Positions 8,435 to 16,291 of a stretch of 26,775 bases of DNA are shown here, piece by piece. The stretch lies in contig JBDHTA010000047.1 in NCBI GenBank assembly GCA_039808465.1, positions 1 to 26,775 on the forward strand, read 5' to 3'. Every line of letters begins with the position of its first letter. Positions within the stretch are counted from its first letter, which is position 1. The notes beneath the pieces were generated by a model. The model was not told the DNA's origin and ran no database searches. It worked only from the letters and a program-made list of their open reading frames with translations. The stretch comes from Metarhizobium sp039808465. Its GTDB lineage: Bacteria > Pseudomonadota > Alphaproteobacteria > Rhizobiales > Rhizobiaceae. The position numbers and the translations under genes were made by a program.

Positions 8435-9529
8435 ATGCTCACCACATCCGAACCCGCCCCGCAAACCCTGACCGGCCGGACCGGCACGCTCGGCCGCATC
8501 CGGCTCAACCGCCCGAAGGCGCTGAACAGCCTGACGCTTGCGATGATCCGCGATATCGACGCCGCGCTCACCGCCTTCGAGGCCGATCCGGGGATCGCGG
8601 CGGTGCTCATCACCGGCGAGGGCGAGCGCGGGCTTTGCGCTGGCGGCGATATCCGCATGATCCATGACGGCGGCAAGGCCGGTTCGGCCGAGCCCGTGGA
8701 CTTCTGGCGCGAGGAATATCGCCTCAATGCGCGTCTCGCCCGGCTGGCCAGGCCCTATGTCGCTTTCATGGATGGCATCGTCATGGGCGGCGGCGTTGGC
8801 ATTTCCGTCTATGGCAGCCATCGGATCGTCACCGAACGCACGCGGTTCGCCATGCCGGAAACGGGTATCGGCTTTTTCCCGGATGTCGGCGCGTCCTGGT
8901 TCCTGACGCGCCAGCGCAACGAACTCGGCACCTATGCCGGGCTGACCGGCGCGCAGCTTGCCGCCGGAGATGTGATGGCGCTCGGCCTTGCCGACTGCCA
9001 TGTCGCCTCGCATCGCCTCGCGGCGCTTGCCGAAGACCTCTCCCGCCTGCCGGTCTCCGCCGCGCATGCGCAGGTTTCCTCCGTGATCGCCACCTTTGCG
9101 GAGGCGCCCCCGCCCGCCACGCTGGCGGCAGAGCAGCCCGCGATCGGCCGTCTGTTCGCCTTCGATACGATCGAGGAGATTTTCGAGGCGCTGGCGCGGG
9201 ATGGATCGGACTTCGCGGAAAAAACGCTTGCCGTGCTGCAAACGAAATCGCCGCTCAGCCTGAAGGTCACGCTTCGCCTGCTCCGGCTCGGGCGCGCGGC
9301 GGCATCGCTGGAAGAGTGCCTGGAGCGGGAATTCGCTGCGACGGCGGGCGTGCTGCGCAGCCATGATTTCTACGAGGGCGTGCGCGCCGCCGTGATCGAC
9401 AAGGACCGCAATCCGCAATGGCGCCCGGCGCGGCTGGGCGATGTGACCGAGCGGGACGTTGCCGCCTTCTTCGAACCTTCGGCAAGCCCGCTCTTCGCCG
9501 GGCAGGGGAGCAAAGGAGAACAGTCATGA
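8435..9529 (+). CDS. 3-hydroxyisobutyryl-CoA hydrolase (crotonase superfamily)
   Basis: A 364-residue crotonase-fold protein. It is longer than an enoyl-CoA hydratase and fits the hydrolase (HIBCH) group, which releases free 3-hydroxyisobutyrate from its CoA ester in valine breakdown. Oxyanion-hole segments are GLCAGGDIRM (66-75) and MGGGVGIS (117-124). The acidic pair E142 and D150 in PETGIGFFPDVGASW is diagnostic of the hydrolase. The next gene, 3-hydroxyisobutyrate dehydrogenase, uses its product and overlaps it by ATGA. The ATG at 8435 is the only plausible start, because no start codon lies in frame in the 53-bp gap. Its ribosome site is weak, and an AAGGAG at 8388-8393 lies too far upstream to serve it directly. 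Confidence 0.92.
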   Translation: MLTTSEPAPQTLTGRTGTLGRIRLNRPKALNSLTLAMIRDIDAALTAFEADPGIAAVLITGEGERGLCAGGDIRMIHDGGKAGSAEPVDFWREEYRLNARLARLARPYVAFMDGIVMGGGVGISVYGSHRIVTERTRFAMPETGIGFFPDVGASWFLTRQRNELGTYAGLTGAQLAAGDVMALGLADCHVASHRLAALAEDLSRLPVSAAHAQVSSVIATFAEAPPPATLAAEQPAIGRLFAFDTIEEIFEALARDGSDFAEKTLAVLQTKSPLSLKVTLRLLRLGRAAASLEECLEREFAATAGVLRSHDFYEGVRAAVIDKDRNPQWRPARLGDVTERDVAAFFEPSASPLFAGQGSKGEQS

Positions 9530-10410
9530 CATCCATTGCCTTTATCGGCCTTGGCCATATGGGCGGCCCGATGGCCGCAAACCTCGTGAAAGCAGGCCAT
9601 GCCGTGCGCGGCTGCGACCTGTCGGCGGCAGCGCTCGGCCTCGCCAGAGATAATGGCGTGACGGCCTTCGCCTCGGTTGCCGAGGCGGTGTCCGGCGCGG
9701 GCATGGTGATCACCATGCTGCCTGCGGGCGAGCATGTGCTGTCGCTCTGGCGGGAGCTGGTGGAGATCGCGCCATCGGGAACGCTGCTCATCGACTGCTC
9801 CACCATCGACATGGACAGCGCCCGCAAGGCGCACGCGCTGGCGCAGGCGCATGGCTGCCCCGCGCTTGACGCGCCGGTTTCCGGCGGCACCGGCGGGGCG
9901 GCGGCGGGCACGCTGACCTTCATGGTCGGCGGCGATGCCACGGTTTTCGCGGATGCCAGGCCGGTTTTCGAGGCGATGGGCAAGCGCATCATCCATTGCG
10001 GCGAAGCCTCGGCCGGGCAGGCGGCGAAGATCTGCAACAACATGATTCTCGGCATCAGCATGATCGCGGTCGGCGAAGCCTTCGTGCTCGGCGAGCGGCT
10101 CGGTCTTGCGCATCAGGCCCTGTTCGATGTCGCCTCGGTTTCCTCCGGCCAGTGCTGGTCGCTCACCACCAATTGCCCGGTGCCCGGGCCCGTCCCGGCG
10201 TCGCCCGCCAATCGCGGCTACGAGCCCGGCTTCATGGCGGCCCTGATGCTGAAGGATCTGACGCTCTCGCAGGCGGCGGCCGGAGACACCGGCGCGATGA
10301 CGCCGCTTGGCGCCGAAGCCACGCGGCTCTACCGGCGCTTTGTGGAGGAAGGGTCTGGCGCAAGTGATTTTTCCGCCATCATCACCATGTTGCGGAATGG
10401 ATCGGCGTGA
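9526..10410 (+). CDS. mmsB: 3-hydroxyisobutyrate dehydrogenase
   Basis: A 294-residue NAD-dependent beta-hydroxyacid dehydrogenase that oxidises 3-hydroxyisobutyrate to methylmalonate semialdehyde in valine catabolism. The N-terminal Rossmann motif is FIGLGHMGGPMA (G8, G10, G13), the substrate motif is DAPVSGGTGGA (115-125), and the catalytic lysine is K168 in GQAAKICNN. The C-terminal helical part has GFMAALMLKDL. AAGGAG lies before the ATG at 9526, and the start overlaps the hydrolase stop by 4 bp. MmsA, the usual next enzyme (methylmalonate-semialdehyde dehydrogenase), is not in the window. Confidence 0.94.
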   Translation: MTSIAFIGLGHMGGPMAANLVKAGHAVRGCDLSAAALGLARDNGVTAFASVAEAVSGAGMVITMLPAGEHVLSLWRELVEIAPSGTLLIDCSTIDMDSARKAHALAQAHGCPALDAPVSGGTGGAAAGTLTFMVGGDATVFADARPVFEAMGKRIIHCGEASAGQAAKICNNMILGISMIAVGEAFVLGERLGLAHQALFDVASVSSGQCWSLTTNCPVPGPVPASPANRGYEPGFMAALMLKDLTLSQAAAGDTGAMTPLGAEATRLYRRFVEEGSGASDFSAIITMLRNGSA

Positions 10411-10420
10411 GGAGGAAGGA

Positions 10421-11191
10421 ATGCAGCGACCTGTTATCGTGGAGCGGCAGGGCCGCGTCGTCATCGTCACGCTGAACCGGCCCGAGGCCCGCAACGCGCT
10501 GAATAGCGACGTGATGCTGGCCATGGCCGATGAGCTGACGCCGCTGGACCGCGATCCCGGCACCGGCTGCTTCGTCATTCGCGGCTCCGAAACGGCATTC
10601 GCCGCCGGGGCCGATATCAAGGAGATGGCGGACAAGGACTTCGCCGGAATGTACACGGAGGATTTCTTCGCCGCCTGGGATCGCTTCGCGGCGCTGCGCA
10701 CGCCAAAAATCGCGGCGGTTTCCGGCTATGCGCTTGGCGGCGGCTGCGAACTGGCGATGATGTGCGACATCATCCTCGCCGCCGATACCGCCCTGTTCGG
10801 CCAGCCGGAAATCCGGCTCGGCGTCATCCCCGGCATGGGCGGCTCGCAGCGGCTGACGAAGCTCGTCGGCAAATCCAAGGCGATGGATCTGATCCTGACC
10901 GGCCGGATGATGGATGCGGCGGAGGCCGAACGATGTGGCCTCGTTTCTCGCGTGGTCGCGGCTGGCAGGCTGATGGAGGAGGCGCTGGCGGCGGCGCAAA
11001 CCATCGCCAGCTACGGCAAGGTGGCGGCCATGGCCGCCCGCGAGGCGGTCGACCGGGCGCTGGAAACCGGCCTGCGGGATGGCATCCTGTTCGAGCGGCG
11101 GCTGTTCCACGCCCTGTTTGCCACATCCGGCCAGAAGGAAGGCATGGCCGCCTTCATCGACAAGCGCAAGCCGGATTTCAGCGGACGTTGA
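10421..11191 (+). CDS. Enoyl-CoA hydratase (methacrylyl-/tiglyl-CoA hydratase candidate)
   Basis: A 256-residue crotonase of standard hydratase size. The oxyanion segments are AFAAGADIKEM (59-69) and YALGGGCELAMMCD (103-116). Both catalytic glutamates of a true hydratase are present, E110 and E130 (FGQPEIRLGVIPG). It sits between 3-hydroxyisobutyrate dehydrogenase and isovaleryl-CoA dehydrogenase, so it could hydrate methacrylyl-CoA (valine) and tiglyl-CoA (isoleucine). It could also be the (S)-type 3-methylglutaconyl-CoA hydratase (LiuC). Because a MaoC hydratase follows the leucine genes directly, I favour the valine/isoleucine role. GGAGGAAGGA (10411-10420) directly precedes the ATG. Confidence 0.92.
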   Translation: MQRPVIVERQGRVVIVTLNRPEARNALNSDVMLAMADELTPLDRDPGTGCFVIRGSETAFAAGADIKEMADKDFAGMYTEDFFAAWDRFAALRTPKIAAVSGYALGGGCELAMMCDIILAADTALFGQPEIRLGVIPGMGGSQRLTKLVGKSKAMDLILTGRMMDAAEAERCGLVSRVVAAGRLMEEALAAAQTIASYGKVAAMAAREAVDRALETGLRDGILFERRLFHALFATSGQKEGMAAFIDKRKPDFSGR

Positions 11192-11210
11192 GAGAAGGAC
11201 GGGAGGAGCC

Positions 11211-12356
11211 ATGTTCGATTTTTCATTGGGCGAAACCGCCGATGCGATCCGGGAGATGACGGCGAAATTCGCCGCTGGCCGCATCGCGCCGATTGCCGCC
11301 GAGGTGGATGCAACCAACACCTTCCCCCGCCATCTCTGGCCGGAAATCGGGGCGCTCGGCCTGCACGGCATCACCGTCGAGGAGGAATTCGGCGGCTCGG
11401 GGCTGGGCTATCTCGAACATGCCGTGGCGATGGAGGAGATTTCGCGGGCGTCGGCATCCGTCGGCCTGAGTTACGGCGCCCATTCCAATCTCTGCATTAA
11501 CCAGATCCGGCGCTGGGGAAGCCCGGAGCAGAAGCGCCGCTATCTGCCAAAACTCATCAGCGGCGAGCATGTCGGCGCGCTTGCCATGTCGGAGGCGGGT
11601 GCGGGGTCGGATGTGGTGTCGATGCGCCTGAGGGCCATGCGCAAGGGGGACCGTTATGTGCTCGACGGCACGAAGTTCTGGATCACCAATGCCCCGCATG
11701 CCGATGTCCTCGTCGTTTACGCGAAAACCGATCCGGATGCGGGGGCGAAAGGCATTTCGGCCTTCCTCGTCGAAAAAGGCATGCCCGGCTTTTCCGTATC
11801 GAAAAAGCTGGACAAGATGGGCATGCGCGGCAGCGATACCGCCGAGCTGGTGTTCGAGACCTGCGAAATCCCGGTGGAGCAGCGCATGGGCGGCGAAGGC
11901 GAGGGCGTGGGCATCCTGATGTCCGGGCTCGACTACGAGCGCGCCGTGCTGGCCGCCGGTCCGCTCGGCATCATGCAGGCTTGCCTCGATACGGTGCTGC
12001 CATATCTCAACGAGCGAAAACAGTTCGGAAAGCCGCTGGCGGAATTTCAACTGATGCAGGCGAAGGTCGCCGACATGTATGTCGCGCTCAATTCCGCGCG
12101 CGCCTATGTCTATGCGGTGGCGCGGGCCTGCGATGCCGGGCGTGCGTCGCGGGCGGATGCCGCCGCCGCCATTCTTCTCGCCAGCCAGAGCGCCGTCGCG
12201 GTTTCGCTGGAAGCCGTGCAGGCGCTCGGCGGCGCCGGTTACACGAAGGAATGGCCGGTGGAGCGCCATGCCCGCGATGCCAAGCTTTACGATATTGGCG
12301 CGGGCACCAACGAGATCCGCAGATATCTGATCGGCCGGGAGTTGCTGGCGTCATGA
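11211..12356 (+). CDS. liuA: Isovaleryl-CoA dehydrogenase
   Basis: A 381-residue acyl-CoA dehydrogenase that converts isovaleryl-CoA to 3-methylcrotonyl-CoA in leucine breakdown. The decisive feature is the catalytic glutamate. It lies at E243 in GLDYERAVLAAGPLG, the helix used by isovaleryl-CoA dehydrogenases, while the usual position near the C-terminus reads IGAGTNEIRR, with Gly in place of Glu. ALAMSEAGAGSD, KFWITNAPHAD and QALGGAGYTKEWPVER also fit the family. GGGAGGAG before the ATG at 11211 sets the start; the frame is open further back inside the hydratase gene. The stop overlaps the following carboxylase start by ATGA. Confidence 0.95.
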   Translation: MFDFSLGETADAIREMTAKFAAGRIAPIAAEVDATNTFPRHLWPEIGALGLHGITVEEEFGGSGLGYLEHAVAMEEISRASASVGLSYGAHSNLCINQIRRWGSPEQKRRYLPKLISGEHVGALAMSEAGAGSDVVSMRLRAMRKGDRYVLDGTKFWITNAPHADVLVVYAKTDPDAGAKGISAFLVEKGMPGFSVSKKLDKMGMRGSDTAELVFETCEIPVEQRMGGEGEGVGILMSGLDYERAVLAAGPLGIMQACLDTVLPYLNERKQFGKPLAEFQLMQAKVADMYVALNSARAYVYAVARACDAGRASRADAAAAILLASQSAVAVSLEAVQALGGAGYTKEWPVERHARDAKLYDIGAGTNEIRRYLIGRELLAS

Positions 12357-13963
12357 CCGTGATCTCCTCGTCGCTCGATACGTCCGGCGCGGACTATGCC
12401 GAAAACCGCGCCCTCAACCTGCGCCTTGCCCGGGAACTGGCCGAAAAAACCGTGCTGGCCCGGCAGGGCGGCGGCGGCAAGGCGGCCGCCCGCCATATCG
12501 CCAAAGGCAAGATGCTGGCGCGGGACCGGGTGCAGGCGCTCATCGATATCGGCAGCCCGTTTCTGGAGATCGCGCCGCTGGCGGCGAACGGCATGTATGA
12601 TGGCGAGGCCCCGGGCGCGGGCATCGTCACCGGCATCGGGCGCGTGTCCGGGCGCGAGGTGATGATCGTCGCCAATGACGCGACGGTGAAAGGCGGCGCC
12701 TATTTTCCGATGACGGTCAAGAAGCATCTGCGGGCGCAGGAAATCGCCCTCCAGAACCGTCTCCCCTGCCTTTATCTGGTCGATAGCGGCGGCGCGAACC
12801 TGCCGCATCAGGCCGAGGTCTTTCCCGATCGCGATCATTTCGGCGCGATCTTCTACAATCAGGCGCAGATGTCGGCCGAGGGCATCGCCCAGATTGCCTG
12901 CGTGATGGGAAGCTGCACGGCGGGCGGGGCCTATGTGCCCGCCATGTCCGATGAAACCGTGATCGTGCGCGGTCAGGGCACCATCTTTCTCGCCGGACCG
13001 TCGCTGGTGAAGGCGGCGACGGGCGAGATCATCTCGGCGGAAGAGCTGGGCGGCGCCGAAACCCATGGCCGCCGCTCGGGCGTCGTCGATCATGTCGCCG
13101 ACAATGACGGGCATGCGCTGCTGATCGTCCGGGATATCGTCGCCACGCTGAACAGGGTGAAGACGCCCCGGATCGATCTGGCGCCGCCGCGCCCGCCAGC
13201 GCTGGACCCGGCGGAGCTTTACGGCATCATCCCCCCGGATGTCCGCTCTTCCTATGATGTCAGGGACGTCATCGGCCGTATTGTCGATGGCTCGGAGATG
13301 CATGAGTTCAAGCCGCTTTACGGGCCGACGCTGGTGTGCGGCTTTGCCCGCGTCTGGGGCATTCCGGTCGCCATTCTCGCCAATAACGGCGTGCTGTTTT
13401 CCGAAAGCGCGCAGAAGGGCGCGCATTTCATCGAGCTTGCCTGCCAGCGGCGCATTCCGCTGCTGTTCCTGCAAAATATCTCCGGCTTCATGGTCGGCGG
13501 CAAATACGAGGCGGGCGGCATCGCCAAGGATGGCGCAAAGCTGGTGACCGCCGTGGCGACGGCCAGCGTGCCGAAGGTTACCGTCATCATCGGCGGCAGT
13601 TTCGGGGCCGGGAATTACGGCATGTGCGGCCGCGCCTACCGGCCGCGCTTCCTGTTCACCTGGCCCAACAGCCGCATCGGCGTCATGGGCGGGGAGCAGG
13701 CGGCTTCCGTTATGGCGACGATCAGGCGCGATGGCATGGAAGCCCGGGGCGAAACATGGCCGCCGGAGGAGGAGGAAGCCTTCAAGGCCCCGATCCGCGA
13801 CACCTATGAAGCGGAGGGCAACCCTTATTTCGCCACCGCCCGTCTCTGGGATGACGGCATCATCGATCCGGTCCAGACCCGCGACGTTCTCGGCCTCTCC
13901 TTCTCCGCCGCCCTGAATGCGCCGATCCCGGATGCGCCGCGTTTCGGCCTTTTCAGAATGTGA
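12353..13963 (+). CDS. liuB: 3-methylcrotonyl-CoA carboxylase beta (carboxyltransferase) subunit
   Basis: A 536-residue carboxyltransferase with the two crotonase-like halves of the family. The N-terminal half holds DSGGANLPHQ (144-153) and TAGGAYVPAMSDE (189-201). The C-terminal half holds NISGFMVGGKYE (375-386) and GGSFGAGNYGMCGRAY (414-429), then a GGEQAA segment. The GANLPHQ and GMCGRAY signatures fit methylcrotonyl-CoA rather than propionyl-CoA or acetyl-CoA carboxylase. It moves the carboxyl group from biotin to 3-methylcrotonyl-CoA, forming 3-methylglutaconyl-CoA. The gene overlaps isovaleryl-CoA dehydrogenase by 4 bp, and its biotin-bearing partner follows. Confidence 0.95.
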   Translation: MTVISSSLDTSGADYAENRALNLRLARELAEKTVLARQGGGGKAAARHIAKGKMLARDRVQALIDIGSPFLEIAPLAANGMYDGEAPGAGIVTGIGRVSGREVMIVANDATVKGGAYFPMTVKKHLRAQEIALQNRLPCLYLVDSGGANLPHQAEVFPDRDHFGAIFYNQAQMSAEGIAQIACVMGSCTAGGAYVPAMSDETVIVRGQGTIFLAGPSLVKAATGEIISAEELGGAETHGRRSGVVDHVADNDGHALLIVRDIVATLNRVKTPRIDLAPPRPPALDPAELYGIIPPDVRSSYDVRDVIGRIVDGSEMHEFKPLYGPTLVCGFARVWGIPVAILANNGVLFSESAQKGAHFIELACQRRIPLLFLQNISGFMVGGKYEAGGIAKDGAKLVTAVATASVPKVTVIIGGSFGAGNYGMCGRAYRPRFLFTWPNSRIGVMGGEQAASVMATIRRDGMEARGETWPPEEEEAFKAPIRDTYEAEGNPYFATARLWDDGIIDPVQTRDVLGLSFSAALNAPIPDAPRFGLFRM

Positions 13964-13976
13964 GGGGGAGAGCGGG

Positions 13977-15839
13977 ATGGAAAGCCTTCTGATCGCCAAC
14001 CGTGGAGAGATCGCCCGCCGCATCATCCGCACCGCGCGGCGGATGGGCATCCGCACCATCGCGGTTTTTTCCGATGCCGATGCGGGCCTGCCCTTCGTGC
14101 GCGAGGCGGACGAGGCGGTGGCGCTCGGCGGAAGCTCCGCCCATGAAACCTATCTGGCGCAGGAGAAGATCATCGCCGCCGCACGGCGGACGGGAGCCTC
14201 GGCGATCCATCCCGGCTACGGCTTTCTGTCCGAAAATGCCGGTTTCGCCGAAGCGGTGCAGGCGGCCGGGCTGATCTGGGTCGGCGCGCCGCCACAGGCG
14301 ATCCGGGCCATGGGCCTGAAGGACGCGGCCAAGCGTCTGATGCAGGCGGCGGGCGTTCCCGTGACGCCCGGCTATCTGGGCGAGGACCAGTCGCCGCAAA
14401 CCCTGGCGCGGGAAGCGGCTTCCATCGGCTATCCGGTCTTGATCAAGGCGGTGGCGGGCGGCGGCGGCAAGGGCATGCGCCGCGTCGATGCGCCCGGCCA
14501 ATTCGCCGAGGCGCTGCAAGCCTGCCAGCGCGAGGCTGAGGCGGCCTTCGGCGACGACCGGGTTCTTCTCGAAAAATACATCCCCGATCCCCGCCATATC
14601 GAGGTTCAGATCTTCGCCGACACCTTGGGAAATTACGTTCATCTGTTCGAGCGGGATTGCTCGGTGCAGCGGCGTCACCAGAAGGTGATCGAGGAAGCGC
14701 CCGCGCCCGGCATGGACGAGGCGACGCGGCAGGCGATCTGCGCCGCCGCGCTGCGCGCCGCCGAGGCGGTTGCCTATGCCGGGGCTGGCACGGTCGAGTT
14801 CATCGCCGATGGCTCGGAGGGGCTGCGCGCCGACCGCATCTGGTTCATGGAAATGAACACCCGCCTACAGGTGGAGCATCCCGTCACCGAGGCGGTGACG
14901 GGGCAGGATCTCGTGCGCTGGCAGCTTGAGGTCGCCGCCGGAAAGCCGCTGCCGAAGCGGCAGGACGAACTGCATCTGAACGGCTGGGCGGTGGAAGGGC
15001 GGCTTTACGCGGAAAATCCCGCCGCCGGTTACCTGCCCTCCACGGGACGGCTTGCCCGGCTGCGCCTGCCCTCCGGCATCCGGGTGGAATGCGGCGTCGA
15101 GGAGGGCAATGAGATCACCCCCTTTTACGATCCGATGATCGCTAAGCTGATCGCCCATGCCGAGGACAGGGAACAGGCGTTGCGGCTGTTGTCCGCCGCC
15201 TGCGGGGAGGTGGAGATCTGGCCGGTAAAAATCAATGCCGGCCTTCTGGCGCGGATCGCGTCCGACCGGGATTTCATCTCCGGCGCGGTGGATACCGGCT
15301 TTCTCGGCCGCCGGGGCGCGGATCTCGCCAGCGGCGAGCCTGATGACGAGGCCGTGGCGAAAGCGGTCGCGGCGCTTGCCGCGCCATCGGGCAGCGATCC
15401 GTGGCAGGCGCTGCCGGGCTTCCGGATCAATGCCGCTCCCGACCTGCGGGGAAAGGTCCGCATCGGCGGAAGCGACCGCTGGGGCGATGGGGCGGCCGCC
15501 CCGCCCGCATCCTCCGCGATCGTCGATGGCGTGCGAGTCCTGTTCGATCGCGGTCACGCCTGGCAGATCGGCCTGCCCTCCGCGATGGCCGGGCAGGCTG
15601 CGGCGGGCGCCGCCGATGGCGCCGTGCTGTCGCCGATGCCGGGTGTCATCACCATTGTCGACATCGCCCCCGGCCAGCGCGTGTTAAAGGGAGACCGCCT
15701 TGCCGTGGTGGAGGCGATGAAGATGGAGCATATGCTGCGCGCGCCTTTTGACGGTATCGTGGAGAAAGTCGCGGTATCGGCGGGCGACAGGGTTTGCGAG
15801 GGGCAGGTGACTGCCGTGATCGGCAAGGGAGAGCCATGA
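13977..15839 (+). CDS. liuD: 3-methylcrotonyl-CoA carboxylase alpha (biotin carboxylase/BCCP) subunit
   Basis: A 620-residue biotin-dependent carboxylase subunit. The biotin carboxylase domain (1-450) starts SLLIANRGEIA and has HPGYGFLSEN (78-87), the ATP-grasp loop GGGGKGM (161-167), and MEMNTRLQVEHPVTE (291-305). A linking domain follows. The C-terminal biotinyl domain carries EAMKMEHM with biotinyl-lysine K582, about 35 residues from the end as expected. It carboxylates biotin at the expense of ATP for the LiuB partner. The ATG at 13977 is 13 bp after the LiuB stop, with GGGGGAG in between, and gives the family N-terminus. The end overlaps the MaoC gene by ATGA. Confidence 0.95.
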   Translation: MESLLIANRGEIARRIIRTARRMGIRTIAVFSDADAGLPFVREADEAVALGGSSAHETYLAQEKIIAAARRTGASAIHPGYGFLSENAGFAEAVQAAGLIWVGAPPQAIRAMGLKDAAKRLMQAAGVPVTPGYLGEDQSPQTLAREAASIGYPVLIKAVAGGGGKGMRRVDAPGQFAEALQACQREAEAAFGDDRVLLEKYIPDPRHIEVQIFADTLGNYVHLFERDCSVQRRHQKVIEEAPAPGMDEATRQAICAAALRAAEAVAYAGAGTVEFIADGSEGLRADRIWFMEMNTRLQVEHPVTEAVTGQDLVRWQLEVAAGKPLPKRQDELHLNGWAVEGRLYAENPAAGYLPSTGRLARLRLPSGIRVECGVEEGNEITPFYDPMIAKLIAHAEDREQALRLLSAACGEVEIWPVKINAGLLARIASDRDFISGAVDTGFLGRRGADLASGEPDDEAVAKAVAALAAPSGSDPWQALPGFRINAAPDLRGKVRIGGSDRWGDGAAAPPASSAIVDGVRVLFDRGHAWQIGLPSAMAGQAAAGAADGAVLSPMPGVITIVDIAPGQRVLKGDRLAVVEAMKMEHMLRAPFDGIVEKVAVSAGDRVCEGQVTAVIGKGEP

Positions 15840-16291
15840 TGGGCGGACGGTATTTCGAGGAATGGACGGCGGGAGACCGGATCGACCATGAACTGCGGCG
15901 CACCGTCACGGAAACGGACAATCTGCTGTTCACGGCGCTGTCGCACAATCCGCAGCCGCTGCATCTGGATGCGGATTACGCCGCCGCCACCGAATTCGGG
16001 CGGATCGTCGTCAACGGCACCTTCACCTTCGCGCTCACCGTCGGGCTGTCGGTCGGCGATACGACGCTCGGCACGCTGGTCGCCAATCTCGGCTATGACA
16101 GGGTGGTGATGCCGAAACCCGTCTTCATCGGCGATACCCTGCGCGTGCGGACGGAGGTGGTGGAGCTTCGCCCGTCGAAATCGCGGCCGGATGCGGGGAT
16201 CGTCACCTTCAGGCATACCACGCTCAACCAGCGCGGCGAAACGGTGTGCGAATGCCTGCGCACCGCCCTGATGCAAAGGAAACCGGCATGA
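15836..16291 (+). CDS. MaoC-type hydratase; candidate (R)-specific 3-methylglutaconyl-CoA hydratase
   Basis: A 151-residue hot-dog-fold MaoC protein of the mesaconyl-/itaconyl-CoA hydratase-like group. The active-site segment reads LSHNPQPLHLD (35-45). The catalytic His is H43, but the Asp of the usual D-x4-H pair is Asn (N38). Similar N-x-Q-x-L-H versions occur in M. tuberculosis Rv2499c-type proteins, as far as I recall. It overlaps the carboxylase gene and the lyase gene by ATGA on both sides. Position in the leucine block suggests it hydrates 3-methylglutaconyl-CoA to (R)-HMG-CoA for the CitE-like lyase. That is inference. A mesaconyl- or itaconyl-CoA hydratase role is possible. There are two possible starts, ATG at 15836 and 15839. 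Confidence 0.82.
   Translation: MMGGRYFEEWTAGDRIDHELRRTVTETDNLLFTALSHNPQPLHLDADYAAATEFGRIVVNGTFTFALTVGLSVGDTTLGTLVANLGYDRVVMPKPVFIGDTLRVRTEVVELRPSKSRPDAGIVTFRHTTLNQRGETVCECLRTALMQRKPA

Noticed and set aside
8385..8471. 28-codon frame starting inside the gap before the hydrolase
   Set aside because: It is too short, no ribosome site precedes it and there is no recognisable peptide. It is kept only as a possible leader in the findings.
12287..14059. 590-codon open frame antisense to the carboxylase beta subunit
   Set aside because: Low-complexity Arg/Asp/Gly-rich translation, no start signal and a well-supported gene on the other strand.
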